Source: Corynebacterium minutissimum
Lineage (GTDB): Bacteria > Actinomycetota > Actinomycetes > Mycobacteriales > Mycobacteriaceae
DNA: 44,565 nt
Assembly: GCF_000988205.1 (NCBI RefSeq)
Contig: NZ_LAYQ01000026.1
Location: forward strand, 1 to 44,565
Direction: 5' to 3'
Numbering within the stretch: position 1 is the stretch's first letter; each line of letters opens with the position of its first letter. Below are positions 17,837 to 25,691 of this stretch, piece by piece. The notes below the pieces were generated by a model. It ran no database searches. It was given only the letters and a program-made list of their open reading frames with translations, and was not told the origin of the DNA. Both the position numbers and the translations under genes were made by a program.

Positions 17837-18445
17837 CTAGATCCAGCCGTTTGCCTCGGCGCGCCGCGCGGCCTCAAATCGGTTACTTGCCTGTGTTTTC
17901 GTCATGATGGCCGAAACGTGGTTGCGCACCGTACCTCCACTGAGATGGAGGTGTGCTGCGATGTCGGCGGAGCCGAGGCCGCGAACCAGTAGGCGGCACA
18001 CCTCGACTTCCCGTTCACTCAGCGGGTTGTCGGGAGTAAAGAGTATGTCCTGAGCAAGCTGCGGATCGATGACACGCAGACCCGAGTGGACGCGGCGGAT
18101 GGCATCGGCGAGTTCCTCCGGGGGAGTGTCTTTGACGAGGAAGCCATCGACGCCCGCGTTGAGGGCGCGTTTGACGTAACCGGGACGGCCAAACGTGGTG
18201 ACGATGAGGCTGCGGCAGTGAGTATTGGCGATAGACTTTGCGGCATCGATACCGTTCATTCCGGGCATCTCAATGTCGAGTAGAGCGACGTCTACCTGAT
18301 GCCCAGCAACGAGTGCGGCGACCTCAGCTCCGGTGGAACACTCGGCAACGACGTCGATGTCGGGTTCGGTACTCAGCAAAGCGGTGAGAGCGCCCCGGAC
18401 CAGGGATTGGTCTTCGGCGATGAGTACGCGGATGTGTTCGCTCAT
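17837..18445 (-). CDS. NarL/LuxR-family response regulator
   Basis: This is a DNA-binding response regulator. The receiver domain (1 to about 120) has the acidic pair E11-D12, phosphorylation site D57 (LLDIEMPG), a switch Thr in IVTTFG, and Lys in LVKD. The C-terminal LuxR HTH (about 138-200) contains LSEREVEVCRLLVRG and GTVRNHVSAIM. The start codon lies 2 nt past the stop of the kinase gene, so it is translated from the same message. Order and type match DesKR-like systems that control a neighbouring ABC exporter. The palindrome upstream of the exporter ATPase is the likely target, by inference. Confidence 0.93.
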   Translation of the reverse strand: MSEHIRVLIAEDQSLVRGALTALLSTEPDIDVVAECSTGAEVAALVAGHQVDVALLDIEMPGMNGIDAAKSIANTHCRSLIVTTFGRPGYVKRALNAGVDGFLVKDTPPEELADAIRRVHSGLRVIDPQLAQDILFTPDNPLSEREVEVCRLLVRGLGSADIAAHLHLSGGTVRNHVSAIMTKTQASNRFEAARRAEANGWI

Positions 18446-18447
18446 AA

Positions 18448-19557
18448 CTATCGCACCTGTTGAATCTGCCGGTGGTTACCCAAGGCGAGGAGGACCGTGG
18501 TCACACCTCCGGCACGCTGAGTAATGACCTCGCCACCGACAGCTTCTGCACGGTGGCGAAGGCCGGCGAGACCCGTGAGGCCGTCGGCAAGCGCCTGCGT
18601 GGCATCCTCCGTGAAGCCGTTGCCGTTGTCCGTGACCTGGAGGGAATCTTCAGTGAGAATCACCCAGCACTGCGTGGCACCCGAATGACGTACAACGTTG
18701 GTGGTGAGCTCGCGCAGTGCCCACGAGAACAGATCTTCATGAGCCCGTGGCTGGGTGAGAGTCTCTGGAAGGTGAGCTTGGATTCCGGCGGTTTCCAGAA
18801 TGCGCCGCGCGGCTTGAATTTCGCCAGCAAAGGTGGGGTTCTTCATGCGAGTAACAGTGGAGCGGACCTCGGCAAGGGATAACCGAGACAGCGAACTAAT
18901 CTCCTCGAGCTCGGCAGCGGCCTTGGTAGGGTCGCGGTCGATGAGCCGGCGGGCCACTTCGGCCTTGAGATTGATAGCCGTCAGGGTATGGCCAAGAAGA
19001 TCGTGGATATCGGAGGCAATGTCCTCTCGTTGCTGAGACAGATCTAGGTCGTGGCGTAAAGCTGTCTCGGTGTCTTCGCGCTGGGAGAGAGCACCGAGGG
19101 CCAAGATAAGGAGGGGCCAGCCGAAGAGGATTATTGCGAGGTCAACAAAGCGTGGGCGGTCGTACACCCAGACGGGAATGCTAGCTACGAGTCCGGTGAA
19201 CGCAATGATGGTGGCAGCAGTTTTCAGCGGCAGTGTGAAAGCGATCAAGGCTCCGAGGTAGGGCACGAAGACCACAATCCAGGCGCCGTGAGAAGGGACG
19301 GCGGCAAGCGCGATCAGCGCGAGAATAACCCACCGGATAGCTACTCGATGGTTATGTGACCACCCACGTGGATAGTCGTGCACCGTACCGAAAGAGACAA
19401 GGTAAGCAGCACAAAACACCGCGGTGATAATAACCGCCCAGGTTCGCTGGACGGTGGAATAGCTGGGCTGGAGGAGGATCTGCAGCAGCACCGGTAGGAG
19501 AAAGATGAGCCAGACAGCGGCGAAAGCAGCGTCACGTGGTCTGAAGTTCCGCATCAT
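18448..19557 (-). CDS. DesK-like sensor histidine kinase
   Basis: This membrane kinase pairs with the downstream NarL-type regulator. About five hydrophobic segments fill residues 11-155. A short linker follows, then the HisKA_3 dimerisation helix with SDIHDLLGHTL, where H185 is the likely phospho-acceptor. The HATPase domain has ELTTNVVRHSG (N box) and VTDNGNGF (G1). No large extracellular loop is present, so it probably senses within the membrane, as DesK and the bacteriocin/antibiotic-sensing kinases do. The ATG at 19557 overlaps the permease stop (ATGA) and has AAGGAG upstream. A longer frame from 19617 lies inside the permease and is rejected. Confidence 0.92.
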   Translation of the reverse strand: MMRNFRPRDAAFAAVWLIFLLPVLLQILLQPSYSTVQRTWAVIITAVFCAAYLVSFGTVHDYPRGWSHNHRVAIRWVILALIALAAVPSHGAWIVVFVPYLGALIAFTLPLKTAATIIAFTGLVASIPVWVYDRPRFVDLAIILFGWPLLILALGALSQREDTETALRHDLDLSQQREDIASDIHDLLGHTLTAINLKAEVARRLIDRDPTKAAAELEEISSLSRLSLAEVRSTVTRMKNPTFAGEIQAARRILETAGIQAHLPETLTQPRAHEDLFSWALRELTTNVVRHSGATQCWVILTEDSLQVTDNGNGFTEDATQALADGLTGLAGLRHRAEAVGGEVITQRAGGVTTVLLALGNHRQIQQVR

Positions 19558-20351
19558 GCTCGCTCCTTGTCGCGCTTGTGCAAAAGCAGGCATAGCCCGA
19601 CGAACACCACCGTCCATACAGCGATATTAACGTATGCGTACCAGAGCGGGTCCTCAATGAAGAGGCGTTCGCCATTGATCATCTGGGAGCCTTCAGAAAG
19701 GGGCCAACGGGCAAGCGCTTGCGCGCCATACATTGGGGTGAAGCGACCTACCTCCAACAGCGATTCCTTCAGCGGCATGAATACGTTCCCGGCAAACGCA
19801 AGTATGACGATGGTCGAGGTCGCTACGGAGACGGTGTTTTCCGAGGGAATGAGCATAGCGCAGGCCATGCCGTAGAAGCCGAAGGGAATGGCGCAGACAA
19901 CAGTTATGAGAAAAACTAGCGTCCACTGGTCCGGCTGCATGGACGCCTTGGTCAGCCCACCGGTAATGAAGACAGCGGCAATGGGCAGGATGGCGCGAAC
20001 CGCGATGTTGAGAAAGTTGGCAACGGCTAGCTGGGAAGACCGAAGGGGAGTCAACGCTAGTTGGCGGCCCCAACCCGCGCGATTCTCTGCGACCATAGAT
20101 CCGGCTGCACCCACAGCGCCAGTGGCTCCTGCATAGAGCGCCATACCGATCATGACCAGTGCGGCGACATTCCCACCGTTGAATTCGATGTCGCCGTACT
20201 CTTGCATCGCGCCAAAGAGGATATAGAAAATGATTGGCAGGCCGATGCTGAAAAAGAGCGTGGGCAGGTCGCGGCGCAGACGTTTAAGGTCGTGGGCCGC
20301 GTAGTTGAGGGTTGTCCCGAGCGTGGGAGTTACGGCATTGTTGATGCTCAT
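19554..20351 (-). CDS. ABC-2 type exporter permease
   Basis: This is the membrane subunit of an ABC-2 exporter (265 residues, six predicted TM helices). A cytoplasmic N terminus (HDLKRLRRDLP) leads into TM1 (LFFSIGLPIIFYILFG). The conserved pattern after the second pair of helices, RAGWGRQLALTPLRS, is the coupling region typical of drug and bacteriocin exporters. The C terminus ends LLLHKRDKERA. The start is preceded by AAGGAGA, and it lies 12 bp after the ATPase gene. The substrate is unknown; an antimicrobial peptide, antibiotic or lipid is plausible given the linked two-component system. Confidence 0.9.
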   Translation of the reverse strand: MSINNAVTPTLGTTLNYAAHDLKRLRRDLPTLFFSIGLPIIFYILFGAMQEYGDIEFNGGNVAALVMIGMALYAGATGAVGAAGSMVAENRAGWGRQLALTPLRSSQLAVANFLNIAVRAILPIAAVFITGGLTKASMQPDQWTLVFLITVVCAIPFGFYGMACAMLIPSENTVSVATSTIVILAFAGNVFMPLKESLLEVGRFTPMYGAQALARWPLSEGSQMINGERLFIEDPLWYAYVNIAVWTVVFVGLCLLLHKRDKERA

Positions 20352-20363
20352 CGTGGGGTCTCC

Positions 20364-21302
20364 TTATGGGGTAGTCGTGTCGGGGGAAGCGTTAGAGAGC
20401 TCCATAAAGGAGTCTTCGAGGCTATGGCCGGAAATCGTGATGTCCCGGGCCGTGGTTTCGGTGAGTAAGTAGCGAGCAAGCGCATCAGAGTCTCGGGTCG
20501 TGATGGACAGGCCGGTGTCTGTGTGCTCTTGATACAGCACCCCTGGAAAAGACCCGGTCACGAGGTTGTCCGGAATCCCGTCGGGGAAGCTGGCACGGAT
20601 GGTACGGGTGGCGTTTGCATTGCGGATCTCCTCGGTGGAGTCATCAGCTTGAATCTCGCCCCTGTTGAGCATGATGATGCGTTGGGCAAACGTATCTGCC
20701 TCTTCGAGATAGTGAGTGGTGAGAAGAATCGTTCGCCCAGCGTTAGCCTCCTCGTGCATGGCCTCCCAAAAATGACGGCGGGCGCCGGCGTCCATGCCTG
20801 CGGTTGGTTCGTCGAGAAGCAGCACTTCCGGATCTCCCAACAAGGCCAGCCCGAAGCGCAGACGTTGTTGCTCGCCGCCAGAGCACTTGCCCACGCGGCG
20901 CGAGAGGATAGAGCCCAAGTTGGCGCGCTCGATGATCTCCTGATAGGGGCGGTGGACGGGAAACGCGGCACCGAGAAGCTCAAGGGTTTCCTTCACGGTT
21001 ATCTCCGGTAATAAGCCGCCAGATTGCATGACGGCACCGATACGCCCACTTTTAGAGGCATGAGATGGAGAGGCGCCAAGCACACTAATAAACCCTGAGG
21101 TTGGGGTGGTCAGCCCCAGGATGAGGTCAAGCAGCGTGGTCTTGCCGGCGCCATTGGTGCCTAAGAGGCCGACGATTTCACCTTGCTGAATGCTAAAAGA
21201 GACGTCGTGAAGCGCGCGCACAGGATTGCGGGAGGAGGCGTTGAAGGTCTTGCTTACAGCGGTGACGTCGATTGCTGGTGGGGTGGTACGTGTCGTGCTC
21301 AT
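20364..21302 (-). CDS. ABC exporter ATP-binding protein
   Basis: This is the ATPase of the same exporter. Walker A GTNGAGKTT lies at 48-56, the Q-loop is at VMQSGG (91-96), the signature CSGGEQQR is at 140-147 and Walker B LLLDEP is at 161-166, followed by the H-loop LTTHYLEEA. A C-terminal extension (about 215-312) is of the kind seen in drug/bacteriocin-exporter ATPases. It is the first gene of the minus-strand operon ATPase-permease-kinase-regulator. A short imperfect hairpin (CCTTCACGC against GCGCGAAGG on the plus strand, 21304-21325) lies in its leader, close to the start codon. Confidence 0.93.
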   Translation of the reverse strand: MSTTRTTPPAIDVTAVSKTFNASSRNPVRALHDVSFSIQQGEIVGLLGTNGAGKTTLLDLILGLTTPTSGFISVLGASPSHASKSGRIGAVMQSGGLLPEITVKETLELLGAAFPVHRPYQEIIERANLGSILSRRVGKCSGGEQQRLRFGLALLGDPEVLLLDEPTAGMDAGARRHFWEAMHEEANAGRTILLTTHYLEEADTFAQRIIMLNRGEIQADDSTEEIRNANATRTIRASFPDGIPDNLVTGSFPGVLYQEHTDTGLSITTRDSDALARYLLTETTARDITISGHSLEDSFMELSNASPDTTTP

Positions 21303-21360
21303 ACCTTCACGCTATGGCGCGAAGGTTTTCACAGCGTAGACAGGGTGTCACGAATCCGGG

Positions 21361-21374
21361 ATGACAGTTGTCAT
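21361..21374 (-). promoter_or_regulatory. Candidate operator palindrome of the exporter operon
   Basis: ATGACA-GT-TGTCAT is a perfect 6-bp inverted repeat with a 2-nt centre. It lies 59 bp upstream of the ATPase start. A further TGTCA half-site is at 21346-21350. NarL-type dimers typically bind inverted repeats of this size, so it is the best candidate for binding by the regulator encoded at the end of the operon. Binding is inferred, not shown. Confidence 0.5.
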
Positions 21375-21389
21375 GGTTGACGGAGGTGG

Positions 21390-22232
21390 CTACTCACTTG
21401 AGCGCGCCAGCACGAAAGCATCAGTTCGGTACGGAATACGCAGGACCTGGCCGGGCTTAAAACCCATGTGCTCATAGAGATACCAGTTGAGGTTGTAGGT
21501 CATGCGCTCGTGGATTCTTTCTCCATTGCGAAGCCAATACGAGCGAGTATGCATTAGCTCATGCAGGTCCTCAGGGGTGAGTTCGTGTTCCCACGTAAGG
21601 CGCAGCTCCTCACGAAGTGTCCACGGCGCGGTAAAGGATGGGTAAAAGCCGGGACGGTGGACATCACCGGAGTGCATGATGCGGGAAAGGCGCAGGATCC
21701 ACGGGTCTGCATTGACGTCAAGGGTGTTCCATACCAAAAGGACCTTGCCACCCGGCCGAAGGATTCGGTCGAATTCTGCACATGCCTGGTCGACGTCGAC
21801 CCAATGCCAGGTTTGCGCGCAGGTGAGGGCATCAAGGGAGGAGCTGGCGAGCGCTGTGTTCTCGGCGGTGGCGCGCCAGCACGGCACCCCGAGCCGGCGC
21901 AGGACACGCGTCATGTCGGGGGATGGATCGCTGGCATAGACGACGGAATTGGTCAGGGATTCAGTAAGTTTGCCGGTTCCTGCACCAACATCGAGAACTG
22001 TGTGCGCAGAAGCGATGAGCTGCGACACTTCGCGTGGGTAACCCGGGCGCACGTCATGGTAGGTCTCCGCGCCTTCGCTGAAAGCTTGCGCGGAATGCCT
22101 GCGTTGTTGGGCAGTGCCGAAGCTGGGCGCCTCCTTCCCCGAAGCCCGACGGTAGCTGGGGTAGTGCTCGGGCAGAGGGTGAGCGGGAGAGGCGCTGGAG
22201 GAAACAGATGGTTCGGAAGGCGAGGAGCACAT
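21390..22232 (-). CDS. SAM-dependent methyltransferase, class I
   Basis: This is a small-molecule-type methyltransferase of 280 residues. A Ser/Pro-rich N-terminal segment (1 to about 40) precedes the Rossmann core with motif I TVLDVGAGTGKL (78-89). CAQTWHWVDVDQACAEFDRIL and GGKVLLVWNTLD correspond to the later core motifs of the UbiE/methyltransf_11 type. No substrate is evident. It is divergent from the LpqC-like gene. A TAAGTT -10-like box (minus strand, 22243-22248) lies about 10 nt before the ATG, so the message may be nearly leaderless. Confidence 0.85.
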   Translation of the reverse strand: MCSSPSEPSVSSSASPAHPLPEHYPSYRRASGKEAPSFGTAQQRRHSAQAFSEGAETYHDVRPGYPREVSQLIASAHTVLDVGAGTGKLTESLTNSVVYASDPSPDMTRVLRRLGVPCWRATAENTALASSSLDALTCAQTWHWVDVDQACAEFDRILRPGGKVLLVWNTLDVNADPWILRLSRIMHSGDVHRPGFYPSFTAPWTLREELRLTWEHELTPEDLHELMHTRSYWLRNGERIHERMTYNLNWYLYEHMGFKPGQVLRIPYRTDAFVLARSSE

Positions 22233-22341
22233 GATGCTCTCAAACTTACCGTGGCGCTGCGGGTTCGTAGATGTCGGTGCGATGTTTTAAGGTGGACGAG
22301 GATTTGTTGGCGCGCAGAAGTGAGAGTGGTGAGGGGGAACA

Positions 22342-23331
22342 ATGGGTAAAACGTCTACAGCATGGCCGCGCCCAGTGCACACGCTCGTCGGTCTAGCGGC
22401 CAGCGCTGTCTGCGCGCTAGCGTTGGCGTCGTGTGGAACATCCCAGGAAGCCCCGACATCCCCGACACCTGAAGCAGCATGGACAAATGATCTCGGTATC
22501 CCAGTAGCGCCCATGCTCGTCGGCCCTGAGCCGGGGCACACAAAGAAGATGAAGCTAGCCTCTGGGCGCAGTTTCCTACTTCACGTGCCTGAGAATTACA
22601 CCCCGGAGCGCGCGTGGCCGGTGCTGCTTTCTTTCCACGGGTATACGGATTCGCCTGAGAATATGGAGAAGTACAGCCAGTTTGATGCTGCTGATGCCAT
22701 CGTGGCTTACCCTGCTGGGGAGAAGGCGGCGTGGGCCCCAGCGCCTTACGCAGTGACGAGCGCGGAAGAAGACCTCGACTTTGTGCGCACAATCGTGGAT
22801 AGCCTGCGGGCCACTTATGAGGTGGACGACAATGCCATTTTCGCGGCTGGATTGTCTAATGGCGGAGGGTTTGCGGCCTTCTTGGCGTGCCGGATGCCAG
22901 GGACTTTTCGTTCAGTAGCTACCGTGTCAGCTGCATACTACGAAGGAATCCATACGGACTGTTCTGATCGACCGGTAGGCCGTTTGGACATTCACGGAAC
23001 TAAGGATCCCGTGGTCAACTATGAAGGCGGTGTGCGTCATGGCACGGCTTATTCTTCCGTTGCAGAGGTGCTCGGGCAGCATCAGAAACGCAACAAGTGC
23101 CGCGGCGACGTCGAGTCGGTACGCCTCACAAACGGTGCGACCAGAGAGACGTGGACCGGGTGCCAGGCTCCGCTTCAGCACATCCGCATTGAGGGGGGAT
23201 CTCACGTGTGGCCGGGTGGTAACAACTCTACGAAAATTGAGGTGGGAGAAGGCTTCGCCACCGATGCGGTGCTAGATTTCTTCGGAATCCCTGGCAGGCC
23301 CGAAGGCACAGAAGAGCATAATGTGGCCTAG
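22342..23331 (+). CDS. LpqC-like secreted esterase/PHB-depolymerase lipoprotein
   Basis: This is a predicted exported lipoprotein with an alpha/beta-hydrolase fold. The signal peptide ends in lipobox LASC with C31 as the lipidation site. The oxyanion region is LLSFHGYTD, the nucleophile is S172 in GLSNGGG, the acid is probably D222 (HGTKDP), and the base is H288 (GGSHVWPGG). This pattern matches the polyhydroxybutyrate depolymerase/feruloyl esterase family (esterase PHB type) that includes mycobacterial LpqC. The natural substrate in corynebacteria is unknown; an envelope ester or dietary/host ester is possible. The ATG is preceded by GAGGGGGAA. It converges with the DNA methyltransferase, leaving a 10-bp gap. 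Confidence 0.88.
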   Translation: MGKTSTAWPRPVHTLVGLAASAVCALALASCGTSQEAPTSPTPEAAWTNDLGIPVAPMLVGPEPGHTKKMKLASGRSFLLHVPENYTPERAWPVLLSFHGYTDSPENMEKYSQFDAADAIVAYPAGEKAAWAPAPYAVTSAEEDLDFVRTIVDSLRATYEVDDNAIFAAGLSNGGGFAAFLACRMPGTFRSVATVSAAYYEGIHTDCSDRPVGRLDIHGTKDPVVNYEGGVRHGTAYSSVAEVLGQHQKRNKCRGDVESVRLTNGATRETWTGCQAPLQHIRIEGGSHVWPGGNNSTKIEVGEGFATDAVLDFFGIPGRPEGTEEHNVA

Positions 23332-23355
23332 AGCCGGGCTATCACCTCAAGGTGA
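23332..23355. terminator. Short palindrome between convergent genes
   Basis: TCACCT-CA-AGGTGA (6-bp arms) lies at the 3' junction of the esterase and the DNA methyltransferase genes, which point towards each other. The arms are short and no clear T run follows, so it is only a weak candidate for a bidirectional terminator. Confidence 0.25.
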
Positions 23356-24643
23356 AATGCGCACAAGGAGTATCGAGGGAGCGAACCCGCGCTAGACAGA
23401 TATCCGCGACCGTGTCAAAACCCGCGTGGCGCGCGGCACTAGACGGCTCGGTGGGGTGGGGTATTTGGACCAAGTGGAATGAGCGTTGACCGTTATCCTC
23501 GCGGTTGAGCTCAACGACGGCTTGGGCAGTGGTTCCTGAGCCTGCAAAGAAATCAAGGACTACCGCGTCCGTGCCGCCGGTGATGGACAGTAGATGCTTG
23601 ATGAGGCGCACAGGTTTGGGGAAGTCGAAGACTCCCGTGACACCAAGTGCTTCTTCGGCGTCACGACGGCCTGTTCGAGTGACCCCAAAACGTTCCCCAT
23701 CGAGAACGGAACGGGGACGCGCACCCTTCTTTTCGTAGTTCTTGGTGTAGACAAAGCCGCGCCGAAAGACCAGCTCCTCATAATGCTCAGCGACCTTGTC
23801 TTTACCCCAACGCCACCGCGCGACGCCCGACTTGCCCTCCGGCTGGTGCGGCCAATATTCGTGGCCATTGGGGCCAACGATGGGAAAGTCGAGGCTTGGT
23901 AAGTATCCCAAGGTCTTAGAATCCAACCGCACGAGTGAATAATTCCCTTTCTCATCGCTGTGGTTATAGCGGGTTGAAGTGTGCGCTTCCAAGTCCAGGT
24001 TGAATCCGGCATTTGAAGGTGACTTGGCATAGCAAAGGATGTACTCGTGCTCGAGAACCGCATATTTGGAATCATTCTTGCCGGTCCCGCCCTTCTTCCA
24101 AATGAATTGCCCGGCGAAGCAGTCCTCACCGAAAACCTCGTTGAGTAGTAGGCGCAGGTGAGCGCTTTCTGACTCACCGATAGACACGATGATAAAGCCG
24201 GTATCGGCGAGCACCTCACGAGCCAGGATCAAGCGTGGCAACATCATAGAAAGCCAGTCGGCATGCCACTGCCCAAAGTGCTCTGAGCGCATTTCTCGGC
24301 GTTGGCGGAAATTATCGCGGTAGACAAAATCTTTGCCGGTGTTATAGGGCGGATCAATGTAGATGATGTCCGCTCGCATCCCCTGTGCAATGAAATCCTT
24401 TAAGGCGTCGAGATTATCCGCCACCGTCACGCTGTTGGGGGCCGAATGAGGACCGCTCATCAGTGTTCTTGTCCGAGTGGCCTTGTTCGTGGCCTGCGCC
24501 GCAGCCGCCTCCTTACCCGGCCACACAAGGCCAAAGACCGATTTGCCATGAGGGGCTGAGGGAATGTCTAGCTCAGAGGAAGGCAGCTCTTCAGAAGGAC
24601 GAGCTACAGATTGGTGTGCGGAATGAAAATGAAAGGAAGGCAT
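23342..24643 (-). CDS. Orphan beta-class N6-adenine DNA methyltransferase (type III Mod-like)
   Basis: This enzyme should methylate adenine in a specific DNA site. Catalytic motif IV DPPYNTG (97-103) comes before the SAM-binding motif I DFFAGSGTT (364-372), which is the beta-class order of type III Mod subunits. The region between (about 180-345) is the target-recognition segment. GLVWPGKEAA at 38-47 matches the conserved N-terminal segment of Mod proteins, which supports the long start. The 433 residues are short compared with many Mod proteins (about 550-650). The C terminus ends soon after motif I and HLVQIP. No Res subunit, restriction endonuclease or specificity gene is nearby, so it appears to be solitary, perhaps epigenetic or protective. 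Confidence 0.88.
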   Translation of the reverse strand: MPSFHFHSAHQSVARPSEELPSSELDIPSAPHGKSVFGLVWPGKEAAAAQATNKATRTRTLMSGPHSAPNSVTVADNLDALKDFIAQGMRADIIYIDPPYNTGKDFVYRDNFRQRREMRSEHFGQWHADWLSMMLPRLILAREVLADTGFIIVSIGESESAHLRLLLNEVFGEDCFAGQFIWKKGGTGKNDSKYAVLEHEYILCYAKSPSNAGFNLDLEAHTSTRYNHSDEKGNYSLVRLDSKTLGYLPSLDFPIVGPNGHEYWPHQPEGKSGVARWRWGKDKVAEHYEELVFRRGFVYTKNYEKKGARPRSVLDGERFGVTRTGRRDAEEALGVTGVFDFPKPVRLIKHLLSITGGTDAVVLDFFAGSGTTAQAVVELNREDNGQRSFHLVQIPHPTEPSSAARHAGFDTVADICLARVRSLDTPCAHFTLR

Positions 24644-25123
24644 TGTGGTGCGCCGAGGTTTCGTCTTCGATCTTTAAAGGTAAGTGAGCGGTCAATGACG
24701 TTGTGCAGTACGTGCCGCGCGACGCGGCAAGAATGAGCACATGTGAATTGTGTCCCAGAGTACAAGGGTTCACAAATGAGAGAGTGGCGGCACGCGCCAA
24801 GTTGTTGAACGAAAAGGGGTAACCGGAGGGGGTAGACTTTAAGAACGATTCTGAGAACTCTCAGTGTGTGAAAGTCTTCCTTTAACTCGTGCTCTAGATG
24901 TATAACGATTTATAACGTTTGTGGCGAAGAGTACGGCTCGTCGGTACGGTGGGGTGACGTGATGGCGCTCAGCTTGAAAGTGGCGACCGTAGTGCACGTG
25001 CTTGTTGCGCGGGGAGCCGGCTAACGTCTCCCACTGTTGCCGGCATTACGCAGTATTCGGCACATTCGAGCCGTGAGGGTCACCACTGTTAGGGCAGTAT
25101 TTACTTAAGGAAGGAACAAAGTA
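24644..25123. other. 480-bp gene-poor intergenic region
   Basis: No firmly supported gene lies here. It contains a palindrome CTGAGA-AC-TCTCAG (24851-24864), a direct repeat TATAACG-ATT-TATAACG (24901-24917), and a 29-codon frame (24733-24822) starting MSTCELC, with a CxxC motif but no good RBS. The 3' part must hold the promoter of the small antitoxin-like gene; no strong -35/-10 pair stands out. Confidence 0.5.
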
Positions 25124-25330
25124 ATGGGTATTTTTGACAAGGCAAAGGATGCTCTGAACTCCGATAAGGGCGAGCAGATTTCGGATAGCGCACTGGATAA
25201 GGGTGCAGACTTTGCTAAGGGCAAGCTGGGCGAGGATAAGGCGGATAAGATTGACTCCGCTCGCGACCAGCTCGATGAGCGCATTGGCAACCAGGGCGCT
25301 GAGGCTCCCCAGGGGGATGAGCAGAAGTAA
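25124..25330 (+). CDS. MT0933/Rv0909-type antitoxin-like small protein
   Basis: This encodes a 68-residue, highly charged, helical protein with few hydrophobic residues (MGIFDKAKDAL...). The opening and the Lys/Asp/Gly-rich repeats (SALDKGADFAKGKLG) match the MT0933_antitox family, proposed as the antitoxin Rv0909 of mycobacteria. No toxin gene is adjacent on either side, so in this place it acts alone or has another role, such as a stress-related disordered protein similar in style to CsbD. AAGGAAGGAAC gives a strong RBS. A strong terminator follows 75 bp later, so it is a single-gene unit. Confidence 0.8.
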   Translation: MGIFDKAKDALNSDKGEQISDSALDKGADFAKGKLGEDKADKIDSARDQLDERIGNQGAEAPQGDEQK

Positions 25331-25404
25331 AGCGATTGTCGCGCTTGGTTCCGAACCACATCATGGTTCCGGCGTTGTGTGACACGTAGCCTGAACGCTC
25401 AGGT

Positions 25405-25440
25405 GTCCCGTCCGCATAGCGGGCGGGACTGTATAAGTTT
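25405..25440 (+). terminator. Strong Rho-independent terminator
   Basis: GTCCCGTCCGC (25405-25415) and GCGGGCGGGAC (25419-25429) form an 11-bp stem with a single G-T pair and a 3-nt ATA loop. TGTATAAGTTTT follows. It ends the antitoxin-like gene and shields it from the IS element downstream. Confidence 0.85.
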
Positions 25441-25553
25441 TACAGCAACGTATACTTTGAATTTGGGGTGACGGGGGTGGATTGTCTTGCAGTGCGGGCG
25501 AAAGCTTAAGAAAACCTGTGTATATTCCTATCCTTTGTTTATGGGCCTAAAAG
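25441..25553. other. Spacer between terminator and insertion sequence
   Basis: No gene is seen. A TATATT box (25521-25526) could be a -10 element reading towards the IS. With the 112 bp after the IS, this is what remains of the intergenic target region. Confidence 0.4.
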
Positions 25554-25579
25554 GGCTCTTCCGGTTTCGGGGTGCGTAG
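25554..25579 (+). repeat. Left terminal inverted repeat of the ISL3 element
   Basis: 26 bp beginning GGCTCTTCCGGTTTCGGGGT. It matches the right end (reverse complement) at 21 of 26 positions, with the first mismatch at base 4. Confidence 0.88.
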
Positions 25580-25628
25580 CGGGGTGAGGTAGAAATCGAC
25601 GGGATCAGCGGGTCAGCACAACATGTAG

Positions 25629-25686
25629 GGGTCCCTGGTGTGAAGATGAAAGTTCCTACACAACCATCTACACCCACCAGGGACCC
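25629..25686 (+). promoter_or_regulatory. Long hairpin immediately before the transposase start
   Basis: GGGTCCCTGGTG (25629-25640) pairs perfectly with CACCAGGGACCC (25675-25686). The arm ends 5 nt before the GTG start codon. In the mRNA this 12-bp GC-rich stem would cover the normal RBS position. A structure of this kind can stop outside transcripts from being translated into transposase. The role is inferred. Confidence 0.6.
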
Positions 25687-25691
25687 GTACT

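Noticed and set aside
24962..25024. 20-codon frame starting MALSLKVATVV before the antitoxin-like gene
   Set aside because: Very short, no convincing RBS, no similarity recognised.
25353..25380. GAACCA-CATCA-TGGTTC hairpin after the antitoxin-like gene
   Set aside because: Only 6-bp arms, no T run; the much stronger stem at 25405-25429 is the terminator.
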